A stretch of 64,000 bases of DNA from Ferdinandcohnia sp036962685 (GTDB lineage: Bacteria > Bacillota > Bacilli > Bacillales > Bacillaceae_L), in NCBI RefSeq assembly GCF_036962685.1, contig NZ_JBALOP010000027.1:31522-95521 (forward strand), given 5' to 3'. A program made the position numbers and the translations under genes. Below, one piece after another: positions 16,989 through 26,135 of this stretch (the first letter of the stretch is position 1; each line of letters begins with the position of its first letter). The notes below the pieces were generated by a model. The model was given only the letters and a program-made list of their open reading frames with translations, was not told the origin of the DNA and did not search any database.

Positions 16989-18082
16989 TTTTCAGCAGCT
17001 TGTTTTGCGTAATATTCTTCAGCTAGCTTGTCGATTTCTTTTTTCAATTCTTCCACCATAGTAGCCTCAGGTACTTTACGAACGGTTTTCCCGTGACGGA
17101 AAAGTAATCCTTCCCCTCTCGCTCCTGCAATACCAATATCGGCCTCTTTTGCCTCTCCAGGACCATTAACCGCACAGCCTAATACTGAAACCTTAATTGG
17201 TGCTTTAATCGTTGAAATATATTCTTCTACCTCATTTGCGATTTTAATGAGGTCGATTTCAATACGTCCACATGTTGGGCATGAAACTAATGTTGCTGCA
17301 TTAGATATTAAACCAAATGATTTTAATAATTCTCGAGCAACCTTAACTTCTTCAACAGGATCTGCACTTAGTGAAATACGTAATGTATTTCCAATTCCCT
17401 TACTTAAAATAGCACCTAAACCAGCTGCACTTTTAACTGTTCCAGTAAAAAGTGTACCAGATTCAGTAATACCTAAGTGTAATGGGTAATCGAATGCCTT
17501 TGCCGCTTTTTCATACGCTTCAATGGCAAGCGATACAGTAGATGCTTTCATTGACACGATTATGTCATGGAAATCGAGGTCCTCTAAAATTTTGATATGG
17601 TGTAATGCACTTTCAACCATACCGTCAGCAGTAGGATAGCCATATTTATCAAGGATGCGCTTCTCTAATGATCCCGCATTTACCCCAATACGAATTGGAA
17701 TCCCTTTTTCCTTCGCTGCTTTAACAACGGCCTCAACCTTTTCTTTACGACCGATATTACCAGGGTTAATCCGAATTTTGTCGGCCCCTCCCTCAATCGC
17801 TTTTAAGGCTAATTTATAATCGAAATGTATATCAACTACAAGAGGAATTGAAATTCTTTTTTTGATTTCTGAAATCGCATTTGCTGCGCGCTCATCAGGA
17901 CATGCTACACGAACAATTTGACATCCTGCTTCTTCAAGGCGTTTTATTTCTGCAACAGTTGCATCAACATCATGTGTCTTAGTAGTGGTCATACTTTGAA
18001 TAATGACTTCATTATTACCACCAATCGTTAAATTACCAACCTTTACAGGACGTGTTTTTGTACGATGGATGATCTCACTCAC
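16985..18082 (-). CDS. ispG: 4-hydroxy-3-methylbut-2-en-1-yl diphosphate synthase (GcpE)
   Basis: Penultimate enzyme of the MEP isoprenoid pathway; converts ME-cPP to HMBPP with a [4Fe-4S] cluster. TIM-barrel motifs: IQSMTTTKTHDVDATVAEI, LVVDIHFDYKLAL, KIRINPGNIG, RIGVNAGSLEKR, LGITESGT. Cluster cysteines are in SCPTCGR and LGCAVNGPGE. Length 365, usual for Bacillus. The start is GTG 18082 with AAAGGAGCG upstream. The stop codon lies within a family B repeat, and a family A repeat begins 18 bases upstream of the start codon, so the promoter must be within or beyond that repeat. Confidence 0.96.
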   Translation of the reverse strand: MSEIIHRTKTRPVKVGNLTIGGNNEVIIQSMTTTKTHDVDATVAEIKRLEEAGCQIVRVACPDERAANAISEIKKRISIPLVVDIHFDYKLALKAIEGGADKIRINPGNIGRKEKVEAVVKAAKEKGIPIRIGVNAGSLEKRILDKYGYPTADGMVESALHHIKILEDLDFHDIIVSMKASTVSLAIEAYEKAAKAFDYPLHLGITESGTLFTGTVKSAAGLGAILSKGIGNTLRISLSADPVEEVKVARELLKSFGLISNAATLVSCPTCGRIEIDLIKIANEVEEYISTIKAPIKVSVLGCAVNGPGEAKEADIGIAGARGEGLLFRHGKTVRKVPEATMVEELKKEIDKLAEEYYAKQAAEK

Positions 18083-18099
18083 GAATATCGCTCCTTTTA

Positions 18100-18282
18100 A
18101 ATCAAATACGCCTTGGCGTATTTGCGCCCAGATTTTTTAGGCCCACACGATGTGGGTCACAAAGACGTTGCCACAGGATGTGGCGTTCTTAGTCTTTGAT
18201 CTTATGCTCGAAAAGTTTCCTTTAAAAATCTGAGGCATCCGCCGGAGGCTTACTTTATTCTGCAAGTCTTTGAAGAATAAAG
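18100..18282 (-). repeat. Family A structured dispersed repeat, copy A2 (reverse orientation)
   Basis: Long-type copy read on the minus strand. It opens with a nine-bp stem-loop (CTTTATTCT/AGAATAAAG, 18274-18282 with 18253-18261), then TAAGCCTCCGGCGGATGCC. The inner hairpins GCCACATCCTGTGGC and CCCACATCGTGTGGG follow, then the terminal hairpin arms CAAATACGCC/GGCGTATTTG. It ends 18 bases before the ispG start codon, so it is in the ispG leader region and in the same direction. Confidence 0.88.
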
Positions 18283-18400
18283 TTAAAACCTATTTAATCA
18301 CTTATTTAAGAGTAATCCTTTATTAGAAAAATATCTAGTCTAAAGAATCATTTACTTGCCTATTTTACAGTTGAATCGAAAAAATGACAAGAAAAGTCCC

Positions 18401-18727
18401 TTACTCGTTTTTATATAATGGAAACTTATAGCTTTTTCCAATTTGGAGAAGCTCAGCCTTACTGTCAGGATTAAGTTCTTCAAAGTCTTTAATGACAGAT
18501 TCAATGGAAGAAATCTGCTTCCCTTCATTCACATTTTCAACAATGGATAATAAAGTGTCACCAGCCTTTACTTTAATTTCCTGATATGGATTGCTTGGTG
18601 TTTGGGCAACGACCTCTGTAGCTTCTATTGTTTCATTTTTTTCAACTGATAGAGTTCCAACTCTCACATCGTAATAAATAATATATAAAATAAATGCAAT
18701 TGCTAGGAATGCAAAAAAACGCTTCAT
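18401..18727 (-). CDS. yqfZ: YqfZ-like membrane-anchored LysM-type protein
   Basis: A 108-residue protein with one N-terminal signal anchor (FFAFLAIAFILYIIYYDV) and a single C-terminal LysM-like domain. The domain runs YQEIKVKAGDTLLSIVENVNEG .. IKDFEELNPDSKAELLQIGKSYKFPLY, with the usual G-D-T-L start and an L-x-x-G-x-x-Y/F-x-x-P finish. Such domains bind peptidoglycan, so the protein probably sits at the outer membrane face. B. subtilis YqfZ lies next to ispG in the same way. ATG 18727 follows GCGGAGGTTTTAATT. Confidence 0.8.
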   Translation of the reverse strand: MKRFFAFLAIAFILYIIYYDVRVGTLSVEKNETIEATEVVAQTPSNPYQEIKVKAGDTLLSIVENVNEGKQISSIESVIKDFEELNPDSKAELLQIGKSYKFPLYKNE

Positions 18728-18856
18728 AATTAAAACCTCCGCTAGGACTATTTAATACAGAATATGCTTGACTTACCTTTATATGCCTACAAATAATAGA
18801 AAAAGGATAAAATTTAATAGGAAAGCTAGATTTACATTCTAGGAGGTTTTAATTAC

Positions 18857-19339
18857 ATGGGATTTCTTATGTGGACGATCATTATTTTATTGTTTCTAAT
18901 TGCCTTTATTGGACTTGTCTATCCAATTATTCCGAGTGTGCTCTTTATCGCCGGTGGTTTTCTAATTTATGGATTCTTTCAAGGCTTTGAATCGTTAACG
19001 ATATGGTTCTGGATAATCGAAGGTTTGTTTCTCTTTCTATTATTAGGCGCAGATTACGCAACTAATTTACTAGGAGTAAAAAAGTATGGTGGAAGCAAGG
19101 CAGCTGTTTGGGGAAGTACAATCGGACTTCTTGTAGGTCCCTTTGTGATTCCGATAGTGGGCATTATTATCGGTCCATTCCTTGGAGCATTTCTAGCTGA
19201 ATTACTCGTGCATAAAAAGGATCTAAAGGATGCTTTTAAAAGTGGTATCGGTTCCCTCATTGGTTTTCTTAGTGGTGTTCTTGCAAAAGGGATCATTCAA
19301 GCCATCATGATTATCTATTTTTTATTTGTCGTGTTATGA
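18857..19339 (+). CDS. yqgC: DUF456 family membrane protein (YqgC)
   Basis: A 160-residue hydrophobic protein with four or five helices. It shows the glycine/proline pattern of DUF456: LVYPIIPSVLFIAGGFLIYGF, LGADYATNLLGVKKYGGSKAAVWGSTIGLLVG, and a glycine-rich IVGIIIGPFLGAFLAELL. Function unknown. ATG 18857 follows CTAGGAGGTTTTAATTAC. It precedes sodA as in B. subtilis. Confidence 0.88.
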   Translation: MGFLMWTIIILLFLIAFIGLVYPIIPSVLFIAGGFLIYGFFQGFESLTIWFWIIEGLFLFLLLGADYATNLLGVKKYGGSKAAVWGSTIGLLVGPFVIPIVGIIIGPFLGAFLAELLVHKKDLKDAFKSGIGSLIGFLSGVLAKGIIQAIMIIYFLFVVL

Positions 19340-19514
19340 GAATAAAAGACATTCTCCAGTGGAACGTTAAATCTGGTGTTGTATGATTAATTAACAAAGC
19401 TTTTTATTTGAAAGATTATACTTATTTTGGTAATCTAACAAGTGAGGGCTACTGAAGACGTATTCGTTTTCAAAAGGTTCAACATTACATATATTTTTAA
19501 GGAGGAATAAAACA

Positions 19515-20123
19515 ATGGCATACGAATTACCACAATTACCTTATGCTTATGATGCATTAGAACCACACATTGACAAAGAAACAATGAACATTCACCACAC
19601 TAAGCACCACAACACATACGTTACTAACGTAAACAATGCAATTGCTGGCAAAGCTGATTTAGAAAGTAAATCAGTAGAAGAGTTAGTTTCAAATCTTGAC
19701 GCTGTTCCAGAAGATATTCGTACAGCAGTAAGAAACAATGGTGGTGGACATGCGAACCACAGCTTATTCTGGACAATCCTTTCTCCAAACGGAGGCGGTG
19801 CACCAACTGGCGAATTAGCTGACGCAATTAACAGCAAATTTGGAAGCTTTGAAGCATTCAAAGATGAGTTCACAAAAGCAGCTACAACTCGTTTCGGTTC
19901 TGGTTGGGCTTGGTTAGTTGTAAACAATGGTGAGCTTGAAGTAACAAGCACTCCAAACCAAGACTCTCCATTAATGGAAGGTAAAACTCCAGTTCTAGGT
20001 CTTGATGTTTGGGAGCATGCTTACTATCTAAACTACCAAAACCGTCGACCTGATTACATTTCTGCATTCTTTAATGTAGTTAATTGGGAAGAAGTAGCAA
20101 ACCGTTACAACGCAGCAAAATAA
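19515..20123 (+). CDS. sodA: Superoxide dismutase [Mn]
   Basis: A 202-residue Mn/Fe superoxide dismutase converting superoxide to peroxide in the cytoplasm. Metal ligands are in LEPHIDKETMNIHHTKHHNTYV, NNGGGHANHSLFW and DVWEHAYYLNYQNRRPDY (Asp and His). GGAP and the surrounding residues fit the manganese form of Bacillus SodA. ATG 19515 follows AAGGAGGAATAAAACA, a very strong ribosome site consistent with high expression. A strong terminator follows. Confidence 0.97.
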   Translation: MAYELPQLPYAYDALEPHIDKETMNIHHTKHHNTYVTNVNNAIAGKADLESKSVEELVSNLDAVPEDIRTAVRNNGGGHANHSLFWTILSPNGGGAPTGELADAINSKFGSFEAFKDEFTKAATTRFGSGWAWLVVNNGELEVTSTPNQDSPLMEGKTPVLGLDVWEHAYYLNYQNRRPDYISAFFNVVNWEEVANRYNAAK

Positions 20124-20131
20124 TGAAGATT

Positions 20132-20164
20132 AAAGCCAGTGGGCTTTGTCCACTGGCTTTTTTT
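20132..20164 (+). terminator. Terminator after sodA
   Basis: Eleven-bp perfect stem AAAGCCAGTGG/CCACTGGCTTT (20132-20142, 20150-20160) and a seven-base T run. Confidence 0.92.
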
Positions 20165-20165
20165 C

Positions 20166-20286
20166 GTGTCTAGCTTCAGCGCCCGGCCCCTCTCTGGTCT
20201 AGCCAAGCAGTCAAGAAGGATAAAAGGCATCCTTCTCGCCTGCTTTTCTTATGCTTGTCGGGGCTGGCAAGTCGCTGAAGTTTTTC
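20166..20286 (+). repeat. Family B dispersed repeat, copy B3
   Basis: Left end GTGTCTAGCTTCAGCGCC is complementary to the right end GTCGCTGAAG. Inside, GGCCCC can pair with GGGGCTGG, and AAGAAGGAT/ATCCTTCT forms a central hairpin. The whole 120 bases can fold as one long imperfect stem. It abuts the sodA terminator. Confidence 0.75.
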
Positions 20287-20348
20287 TTTGTATATCTCCT
20301 TTTTTTTATCACACAATAATGAGTGTAGATTGAAAAGGGGAGTCAGCA

Positions 20349-21635
20349 ATGTTTCGTTTTAATAAGGTACTCGGTGATGTACCCGTACACAGGGATTTAA
20401 TTTTGTTACTTGTCATTGGTGGATTATATGCACTAAGTATCGCTTTATCAAACACGTTTGTAAACGTCTATTTATGGAAGCAGTCAGGTGATTTTAAAGA
20501 TTTGGGTTTATATAATTTAGCAGTCGTTGTTTTACAACCATTAACCTTTATCCTTGCTGGGAGATGGGCTAAAAAAATTGATAGAGTGATCGTACTAAGG
20601 CTTGGAGTTTCATTCTTAGCCATTTTTTATATCACCGTTCTATGGATTGGAGAAAACGCCTCGCACTATCTATTACTTTTAGGAGCTCTACTTGGGATTG
20701 GCTATGGTTTTTATTGGCTGGCCTTTAATGTCTTAACCTTTGAAATAACAGAGCCTGAAACGCGTGACTTTTTTAACGGATTTTTAGGATTGCTGGGCTC
20801 GTTTGCTGGGATGATTGGTCCAATTGCAGCGGGTATCATCATATCTTCCATGGAGAGTTTTACAGGCTATACCGTCATTTTCGGAATTTCTTTAGGGTTA
20901 TTTACCGGTGCAGTTGTGCTTAGCTTTTTCTTAAAAAGGCGAAGTGCGGAAGGGGATTTTGTTTTTAGACGAATACTTAAAGAGCGAAAAAAGAATTCAA
21001 ATTGGAAAAATATCTTACATGCTCACTTTTTTCAAGGAATTCGTGAAGGTACATTTGTGTTTGTTATCTCAGTTTTTGTATTCGTTGCAACTGGAAGTGA
21101 GCTGGCCTTAGGAAAATTTGGTTTAATTAATTCAGCCGTATCCTTTTTGTTTTATTTTCTAGCGACGAGGTTAATCAAAAAGAAAATGCGCAAAAAAGCA
21201 ATTCTTTTTGGAGGCTTAATGGTGTATCTTGCTATATTTGCGATTCTTTTTGATGTAACCTACACAAGGCTGATTATATATGGTGTCATTATCGGAGCAG
21301 CTTACCCGATTTTGCTGGTTCCATATAATTCCTTAACCTATGATGTTATTGGTAAGGGATGGAACGCAAAAGAAATGAGAATCGAATATGTGGTCGTTAG
21401 GGAAATCTTTTTAAATATCGGAAGGATTGTCTCAATCATATTGTTTCTATTTGCTGTCACATTTTTCGATGAAAAACATAGCATTCCCATTCTCTTAGCC
21501 GTTATCGGGGCTGGACATTTACTTTTATATTTTCCAATCAGGCGAATCCAAACACCCGATGCAGCTGGTGCCGTTCAATCAAAATCTGCTGCAAATCGGA
21601 AACTAATTGAAGGTGAAGGTGGCTCTACGGCGTAA
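20349..21635 (+). CDS. yqgE: MFS transporter (YqgE)
   Basis: A 428-residue major facilitator superfamily protein with about 12 hydrophobic helices in two halves and a charged cytoplasmic loop in the middle (KRRSAEGDFVFRRILKERKK). It corresponds in place and length to B. subtilis YqgE. Substrate unknown; nothing in the sequence narrows it. ATG 20349 follows GGGGAGTCAGCA. Confidence 0.88.
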   Translation: MFRFNKVLGDVPVHRDLILLLVIGGLYALSIALSNTFVNVYLWKQSGDFKDLGLYNLAVVVLQPLTFILAGRWAKKIDRVIVLRLGVSFLAIFYITVLWIGENASHYLLLLGALLGIGYGFYWLAFNVLTFEITEPETRDFFNGFLGLLGSFAGMIGPIAAGIIISSMESFTGYTVIFGISLGLFTGAVVLSFFLKRRSAEGDFVFRRILKERKKNSNWKNILHAHFFQGIREGTFVFVISVFVFVATGSELALGKFGLINSAVSFLFYFLATRLIKKKMRKKAILFGGLMVYLAIFAILFDVTYTRLIIYGVIIGAAYPILLVPYNSLTYDVIGKGWNAKEMRIEYVVVREIFLNIGRIVSIILFLFAVTFFDEKHSIPILLAVIGAGHLLLYFPIRRIQTPDAAGAVQSKSAANRKLIEGEGGSTA

Positions 21636-21688
21636 AACCAGTTTTTTATCATGGAAAAAAGTTTAAGTTTCTTATACAATAGAAGACA

Positions 21689-21719
21689 AAGGCACCTAGC
21701 CTGGCTGGGTGTCTTTTTT
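21689..21719 (+). terminator. Terminator after yqgE
   Basis: Stem AAGGCACCTAGC/GCTGGGTGTCTT followed by five T. Confidence 0.85.
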
Positions 21720-21780
21720 CTTTCATAAGAATTCTGCACAATGATAAAATTACTAATAGGCCAAAATATAAAGGTAGTTG

Positions 21781-23895
21781 ATGTTAATGATTAAAAAGAA
21801 AAAATCACATGTTCCCTTTCGTTTAAATATATTATTTTTTGCTGTCTTTTTACTTTTTTCAGCCCTTATTTTACGACTTGGGGTTGTCCAAATTGTTCAC
21901 GGTGAGAAATTTCAAAAGGAAGTAGAAAAGACGGAAAACGAAATTGTAAATCTGCCTGTTCCACGGGGCAAGATTTATGACAAAAATGGAAATGTTATTG
22001 TAGATAATAAAGCTTTAAATGCAATCACTTATACACGAGCAAGAGGGACAAAATCAGAAGAAGTGCTTAAAGTGGCAGAAACTCTTGCAACCCTAATTGA
22101 AATGGACACAGAAAAAGTCACAGAACGAGATTTAAAGGATTTCTGGATGCTAATAAATCCTGAAGACGCTAAAGCGTTGGTCACTGAACAAGAATTACAG
22201 AAAGAGCAAGATGGAGATTTATCGAGTAAGGACATTTATAAACTCCAAATCGAACGAATTACGGAAGAAGACCTTAAACAGATAACAGAGCCTGAGTTAG
22301 AGGTAGCGGCAATTTTCCGTGAAATGACGAAGGGCTATGCACTTGTACCGCAAATTGTTAAAAATGAAAATGTTACACCTGAAGAATATGCGGTGGTCAG
22401 TGAAAACCTCGAGAGTTTACCAGGTGTTAATACAACAACCGATTGGGTTCGAGATTATAAATATGAGTATACCTTAAAAACCATACTTGGCAGAATCTCT
22501 AACACAGATGAAGGTCTACCAAGTGATAAGCTTGATTATTATTTATCCCGTGGGTATAACCGTAATGACCGTGTTGGATTAAGTTATTTAGAAGCACAAT
22601 ATGAATCCGTACTACATGGACAAAAAGCTAAGGTAGAAAATGTGATAAAAGGTAATGCTGTTCAAGAAACAATTGTGATTTCAGAAGGACAAAGAGGGAG
22701 TGATCTTGTTCTTACCATTGATATGGAGCTCCAGCAGGCAGTTGAACAAATCCTCGAGGATCAAATGCTAGCTCATAAACAAATGGCCAATACACAATAT
22801 CTTGACCGTGCATTTGTCGTCATGATGAACCCTAATACAGGTGAAATTTTAAGTATGGCTGGAAAAGTATATTCAAAAGGCGAATTCCAGGACTATGCAC
22901 TTGGTACAATGAATGCCGCTTATGAGATGGGTTCCACTGTCAAAGGCGCCACCATGTTAACAGGATATGATACGGGTACCATTGATATTGGTTCTATGTA
23001 CTATGATTCACCAATGAAAATTGGAAGAGAAGGCTCTCTAAAGGGATCCTGGAAAACTTTAGGACCTACCAATGACCTTAAAGCTCTAGAAATGTCATCA
23101 AACGTCTATATGTTTAAGACGTTCCTTGATTTAGCAGGTGGAAATTATGTTTATGGTCAACCTATTTCCATTGATGAAGATGCCTTCCGGACTGTTAGAA
23201 ATTATTTCAGTCAGTTTGGTTTAGGTGTGAAGACGGGAATTGATTTACCAGGTGAAGCTATAGGTTTTCCTGGGCCAGACCGTCTTTCTGGTTTACTTAT
23301 GGACTTAGCAATTGGACAATATGACACCTATACAACCCTACAATTAGCACAGTATGTGTCAACGATTGCGAATGATGGATATAGAATGCAACCTAAGATT
23401 GTAAGAGAAATTCATCAACCAACAATGGAGGAAAATGAATTAGGCCCAATCCAAAAGCCGTTTGAACCTACCGTTTTAAACAAAGTCGATATCGACCAGA
23501 AATATTTCGATCGGGTCCAACAGGGATTTAAATTAGTTTTTCAAGGAGGAAATGGAACTGCCCGCAGCGTTTTTGCAGGTAAATCATATAATCCTGCCGG
23601 AAAAACAGGAACAGCCCAATCGTTTATTAATGGGATAGAAGCTGTTAATAGTACACTTGTTGGTTATGCTCCATTTGACAACCCTGAGGTTGCATTTGCG
23701 GTAGTCATTCCATACGCATATTATGGTAACACTTCACATAACATGAACCTTAAAGTTGGGGAAGCCGTTTTAGATAAATATTTTGAACTAAAAGAAATGA
23801 GAGCAACACAACCACAACAAATAACGGATTCACCAGATACAGATACACATCAAGAAACACCTGAGGATGAAGTGGAATCCGAAGAAACTGAATAA
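21781..23895 (+). CDS. pbpA: Penicillin-binding protein 2A, class B transpeptidase
   Basis: Cross-links peptidoglycan during cell elongation. An N-terminal membrane anchor (FRLNILFFAVFLLFSALILRL) is followed by the PBP dimerisation region (VPRGKIYDKNGNVIVDNKALNAITYTR). The transpeptidase domain carries S385-x-x-K (MGSTVKGATMLTG), S439-S-N (SSNVYMFKT) and K608-T-G-T (GKTGTAQS). The C-terminal tail is acidic and Gln/Thr-rich. The 704 residues and alignment across the whole protein fit B. subtilis PbpA (YqgF). ATG 21781 is placed by AAAGGT upstream; ATG 21787 is possible. It lies before the pst operon as in B. subtilis. Confidence 0.93.
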   Translation: MLMIKKKKSHVPFRLNILFFAVFLLFSALILRLGVVQIVHGEKFQKEVEKTENEIVNLPVPRGKIYDKNGNVIVDNKALNAITYTRARGTKSEEVLKVAETLATLIEMDTEKVTERDLKDFWMLINPEDAKALVTEQELQKEQDGDLSSKDIYKLQIERITEEDLKQITEPELEVAAIFREMTKGYALVPQIVKNENVTPEEYAVVSENLESLPGVNTTTDWVRDYKYEYTLKTILGRISNTDEGLPSDKLDYYLSRGYNRNDRVGLSYLEAQYESVLHGQKAKVENVIKGNAVQETIVISEGQRGSDLVLTIDMELQQAVEQILEDQMLAHKQMANTQYLDRAFVVMMNPNTGEILSMAGKVYSKGEFQDYALGTMNAAYEMGSTVKGATMLTGYDTGTIDIGSMYYDSPMKIGREGSLKGSWKTLGPTNDLKALEMSSNVYMFKTFLDLAGGNYVYGQPISIDEDAFRTVRNYFSQFGLGVKTGIDLPGEAIGFPGPDRLSGLLMDLAIGQYDTYTTLQLAQYVSTIANDGYRMQPKIVREIHQPTMEENELGPIQKPFEPTVLNKVDIDQKYFDRVQQGFKLVFQGGNGTARSVFAGKSYNPAGKTGTAQSFINGIEAVNSTLVGYAPFDNPEVAFAVVIPYAYYGNTSHNMNLKVGEAVLDKYFELKEMRATQPQQITDSPDTDTHQETPEDEVESEETE

Positions 23896-23904
23896 ACTTA
23901 AGTA

Positions 23905-23931
23905 AAGTCTAACTACTCGTTAGGCTTTTTT
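23905..23931 (+). terminator. Terminator after pbpA
   Basis: Nine-bp stem AAGTCTAAC/GTTAGGCTT (23905-23913, 23919-23927), then T. Confidence 0.82.
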
Positions 23932-23982
23932 ATATGCAAATAATTAGTAATAGACCTCGACAAAAATAGGGTGTATTCATCA

Positions 23983-24047
23983 TTTTATTTATATTTACAA
24001 AACATTTACATTCAATTCATATGAGATTAATAGAATACCATTATTCT
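23983..24047 (+). promoter_or_regulatory. PhoP-box array and promoter of the pst operon
   Basis: Direct repeats spaced 11 bp: TTTTAT (23983), TTTACA (23994), TTTACA (24005) and TTCATA (24016). This is the TT(A/C/T)ACA-N5 pattern bound by phosphorylated PhoP in Bacillus. A -10 box TATTCT lies at 24042-24047 with no good -35, typical of a PhoP-activated promoter. Phosphate starvation induction is inferred. Confidence 0.85.
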
Positions 24048-24099
24048 AATCTTGTAAGACAAAGGCAAAACAAACTCACTCTTAGGGGGAATAAAGGAA

Positions 24100-25080
24100 A
24101 TGAAACGCTTAAAGTTCTTAGGTTTAGCAATGATCACTTTTGCACTGCTTGTATTAGCAGCATGCGGTAACGAAAGTAACACAAATAGTGAAGAACCACA
24201 AACAGGTAGTGATACAGAAAGTGCAGAATTGGAAGGCAGCGTAGTAATTGATGGATCTGGAACAGTATTTCCTTTCATGTCTAAAATGGCAGAAAATTAT
24301 ATGTTAAATGAACAAGAGGGTGTATCAGTAGAAGTTAGCCGCGCTGGAACAAGTGCTGGATTTAAAAAGTTTTTAGTTGAAGATGGCGGAACAGATTTCA
24401 ATGACGCATCACGTCAAATCAAAGACGAGGAAGCAGCTACTGCTAAGGATCTTGGAATTGATGTAAAAGAATTAAAAGTTGCGCTTGACGGTTTAACATT
24501 TGTAGTTCACCCAGATAACGATTGGGCAGAAGAGCTAACACAGCAAGAAGTAATTGATATTTTCTTAGCGAGTGCTGGTAAGAAAAATTGGTCAGATGTT
24601 CGTTCTGATTTTCCAAATGAACCAATTAAAACATATGGTCCTAACGAAAACCACGGTACGTATGAATTCTTCTGGGAAAATATTTTAGATGAGCAAGATT
24701 TAGTAGCAGAAGCAAATCTACAACAAGAATATTCAACTCTAGTAGATTTAGTATCAAAAGATAAAAATGCAATTGCATTCTTCGGATATGGTTATGCAGC
24801 AAACAACAAAGAAAAAGTAAAAATTGTAAAAATTGATTTCGGTAACGGTCCTGTAGAACCAAGTACAGATACAATCAGTGAAGATGGAGATTACGCTCCA
24901 TTTACACGACCAGTATTTACTTACCTTAATGTAAACATGGCAAAAGAAAAGCCACAAGTATTAGACTATGCAATTTATACTATGAAAAATGCGGCTGGTG
25001 TAGCATCTGAAACTGGATTCGCTCCACTTCCAGAAGATGAATTACAAAAAGCAGTTGAAGAATTAGAAGGTTTAAAATAA
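24100..25080 (+). CDS. pstS: Phosphate-binding lipoprotein PstS
   Basis: A 326-residue periplasmic-type phosphate receptor anchored outside the membrane by a lipid on the cysteine of LLVLAACGNESN. Phosphate-binding loops include IDGSGTVFPFMSKM and SRAGTSAGFKKFL; DASRQIKDEE, EVIDIFLASAGKKNWSDV and YGPNENHGTYEFFWENIL are PstS-type sites. ATG 24100 follows AGGGGGAATAAAGGAA. First gene of pstSCAB-phoU; a hairpin before pstC probably favours its higher expression. Confidence 0.95.
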   Translation: MKRLKFLGLAMITFALLVLAACGNESNTNSEEPQTGSDTESAELEGSVVIDGSGTVFPFMSKMAENYMLNEQEGVSVEVSRAGTSAGFKKFLVEDGGTDFNDASRQIKDEEAATAKDLGIDVKELKVALDGLTFVVHPDNDWAEELTQQEVIDIFLASAGKKNWSDVRSDFPNEPIKTYGPNENHGTYEFFWENILDEQDLVAEANLQQEYSTLVDLVSKDKNAIAFFGYGYAANNKEKVKIVKIDFGNGPVEPSTDTISEDGDYAPFTRPVFTYLNVNMAKEKPQVLDYAIYTMKNAAGVASETGFAPLPEDELQKAVEELEGLK

Positions 25081-25093
25081 GAAATAAAATAGA

Positions 25094-25123
25094 GGATGAG
25101 AGCACGAATTGCTCTCATCTTTA
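25094..25123 (+). terminator. Intercistronic hairpin between pstS and pstC
   Basis: Perfect stem GATGAGAGCA/TGCTCTCATC (25095-25104, 25110-25119) with only a short T tract. A leaky terminator or 3' stabiliser here would raise PstS over the membrane components. Confidence 0.75.
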
Positions 25124-25192
25124 ACCTGATTATAGATAGAAAAATATTTTTTGGTCTTGATAAATGATAAAGTGGAATGAAGGGAGTTTATC

Positions 25193-26134
25193 ATGAAGGA
25201 AGGTTCTAAAGCTTTAAACGTGAGAGAGCTGATCGCTCAAAATAAAAGCAATAAAAGCATGAACACAATTATTGAAAAAGTCATTCCAAAAGGTTTGCTT
25301 TTAATTGCGATTGTTTCCATTTTAACGACAATTGGTATCGTCTTTACTCTTCTTTTTGAAACATTCGAGTTTTTTAAACGTGTACCGTTTCTCGATTTCT
25401 ATACTGGTACCGTCTTAAAACCCCTCGGTGAAAATGCTGAGTTCGGGGTTTTACCTCTACTAACAGGAACAGTTATATCATCGACTATAGCAATGTTAGT
25501 CGCAATTCCAATCGGTATGATGTCAGCTATTTATTTAAGTGAATATGCTTCAGACCGAGTTAGAAGAATTTTAAAGCCAATCCTTGAAATTCTTGCAGGA
25601 ATTCCGACGATTGTCTATGGTTTCTTTGCATTAACGTTCGTAACACCTCTTTTACAATTTATTATTCCTGGTCTTGAACCGACCAATATCCTCAGTCCAG
25701 GTATCGTCATGGGTATAATGATTATTCCTATGGTCGCATCTCTATCAGAGGATGCTATGAGCTCAGTGCCAAGTTCTATAAGGGAAGGTGCGCTTGGTCT
25801 AGGCTCAACAAAACTTGAAGTTACATGGAAGGTTGTTATTCCTGCTGCAATGTCTGGAATCATTGCTTCTTTTGTTCTTGGTATATCCAGAGCAATTGGT
25901 GAAACCATGATTGTTACTCTTGCTAGTGGAAGTACCAAGAACTTTACCTTTGATATTACCCAATCAATGCAAACAATGACTTCTTACATTGTTGAAGTCA
26001 ATAGTGGTGATGCACCAGCAGGCTCGACTTTATATTATAGTTTATATGCTGTAGCTATTACTCTATTTGTATTTACATTAGTTATGAACCTGCTTGCCCA
26101 ATATATTTCTCGCAAGTTTAAGGAGGAATATTAA
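25193..26134 (+). CDS. pstC: Phosphate ABC transporter permease PstC
   Basis: A 313-residue inner-membrane subunit with six helices. The ABC permease contact loop is in SIREGALGLGSTKLEVTWKVVIPAAMSGIIA, followed by GISRAIGETMIV. A soluble N-terminal stretch rich in Asn, Lys and Ser precedes the first helix. ATG 25193 follows AGGGAGTTTATC. One base separates it from pstA. Confidence 0.93.
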   Translation: MKEGSKALNVRELIAQNKSNKSMNTIIEKVIPKGLLLIAIVSILTTIGIVFTLLFETFEFFKRVPFLDFYTGTVLKPLGENAEFGVLPLLTGTVISSTIAMLVAIPIGMMSAIYLSEYASDRVRRILKPILEILAGIPTIVYGFFALTFVTPLLQFIIPGLEPTNILSPGIVMGIMIIPMVASLSEDAMSSVPSSIREGALGLGSTKLEVTWKVVIPAAMSGIIASFVLGISRAIGETMIVTLASGSTKNFTFDITQSMQTMTSYIVEVNSGDAPAGSTLYYSLYAVAITLFVFTLVMNLLAQYISRKFKEEY

Positions 26135-26135
26135 G

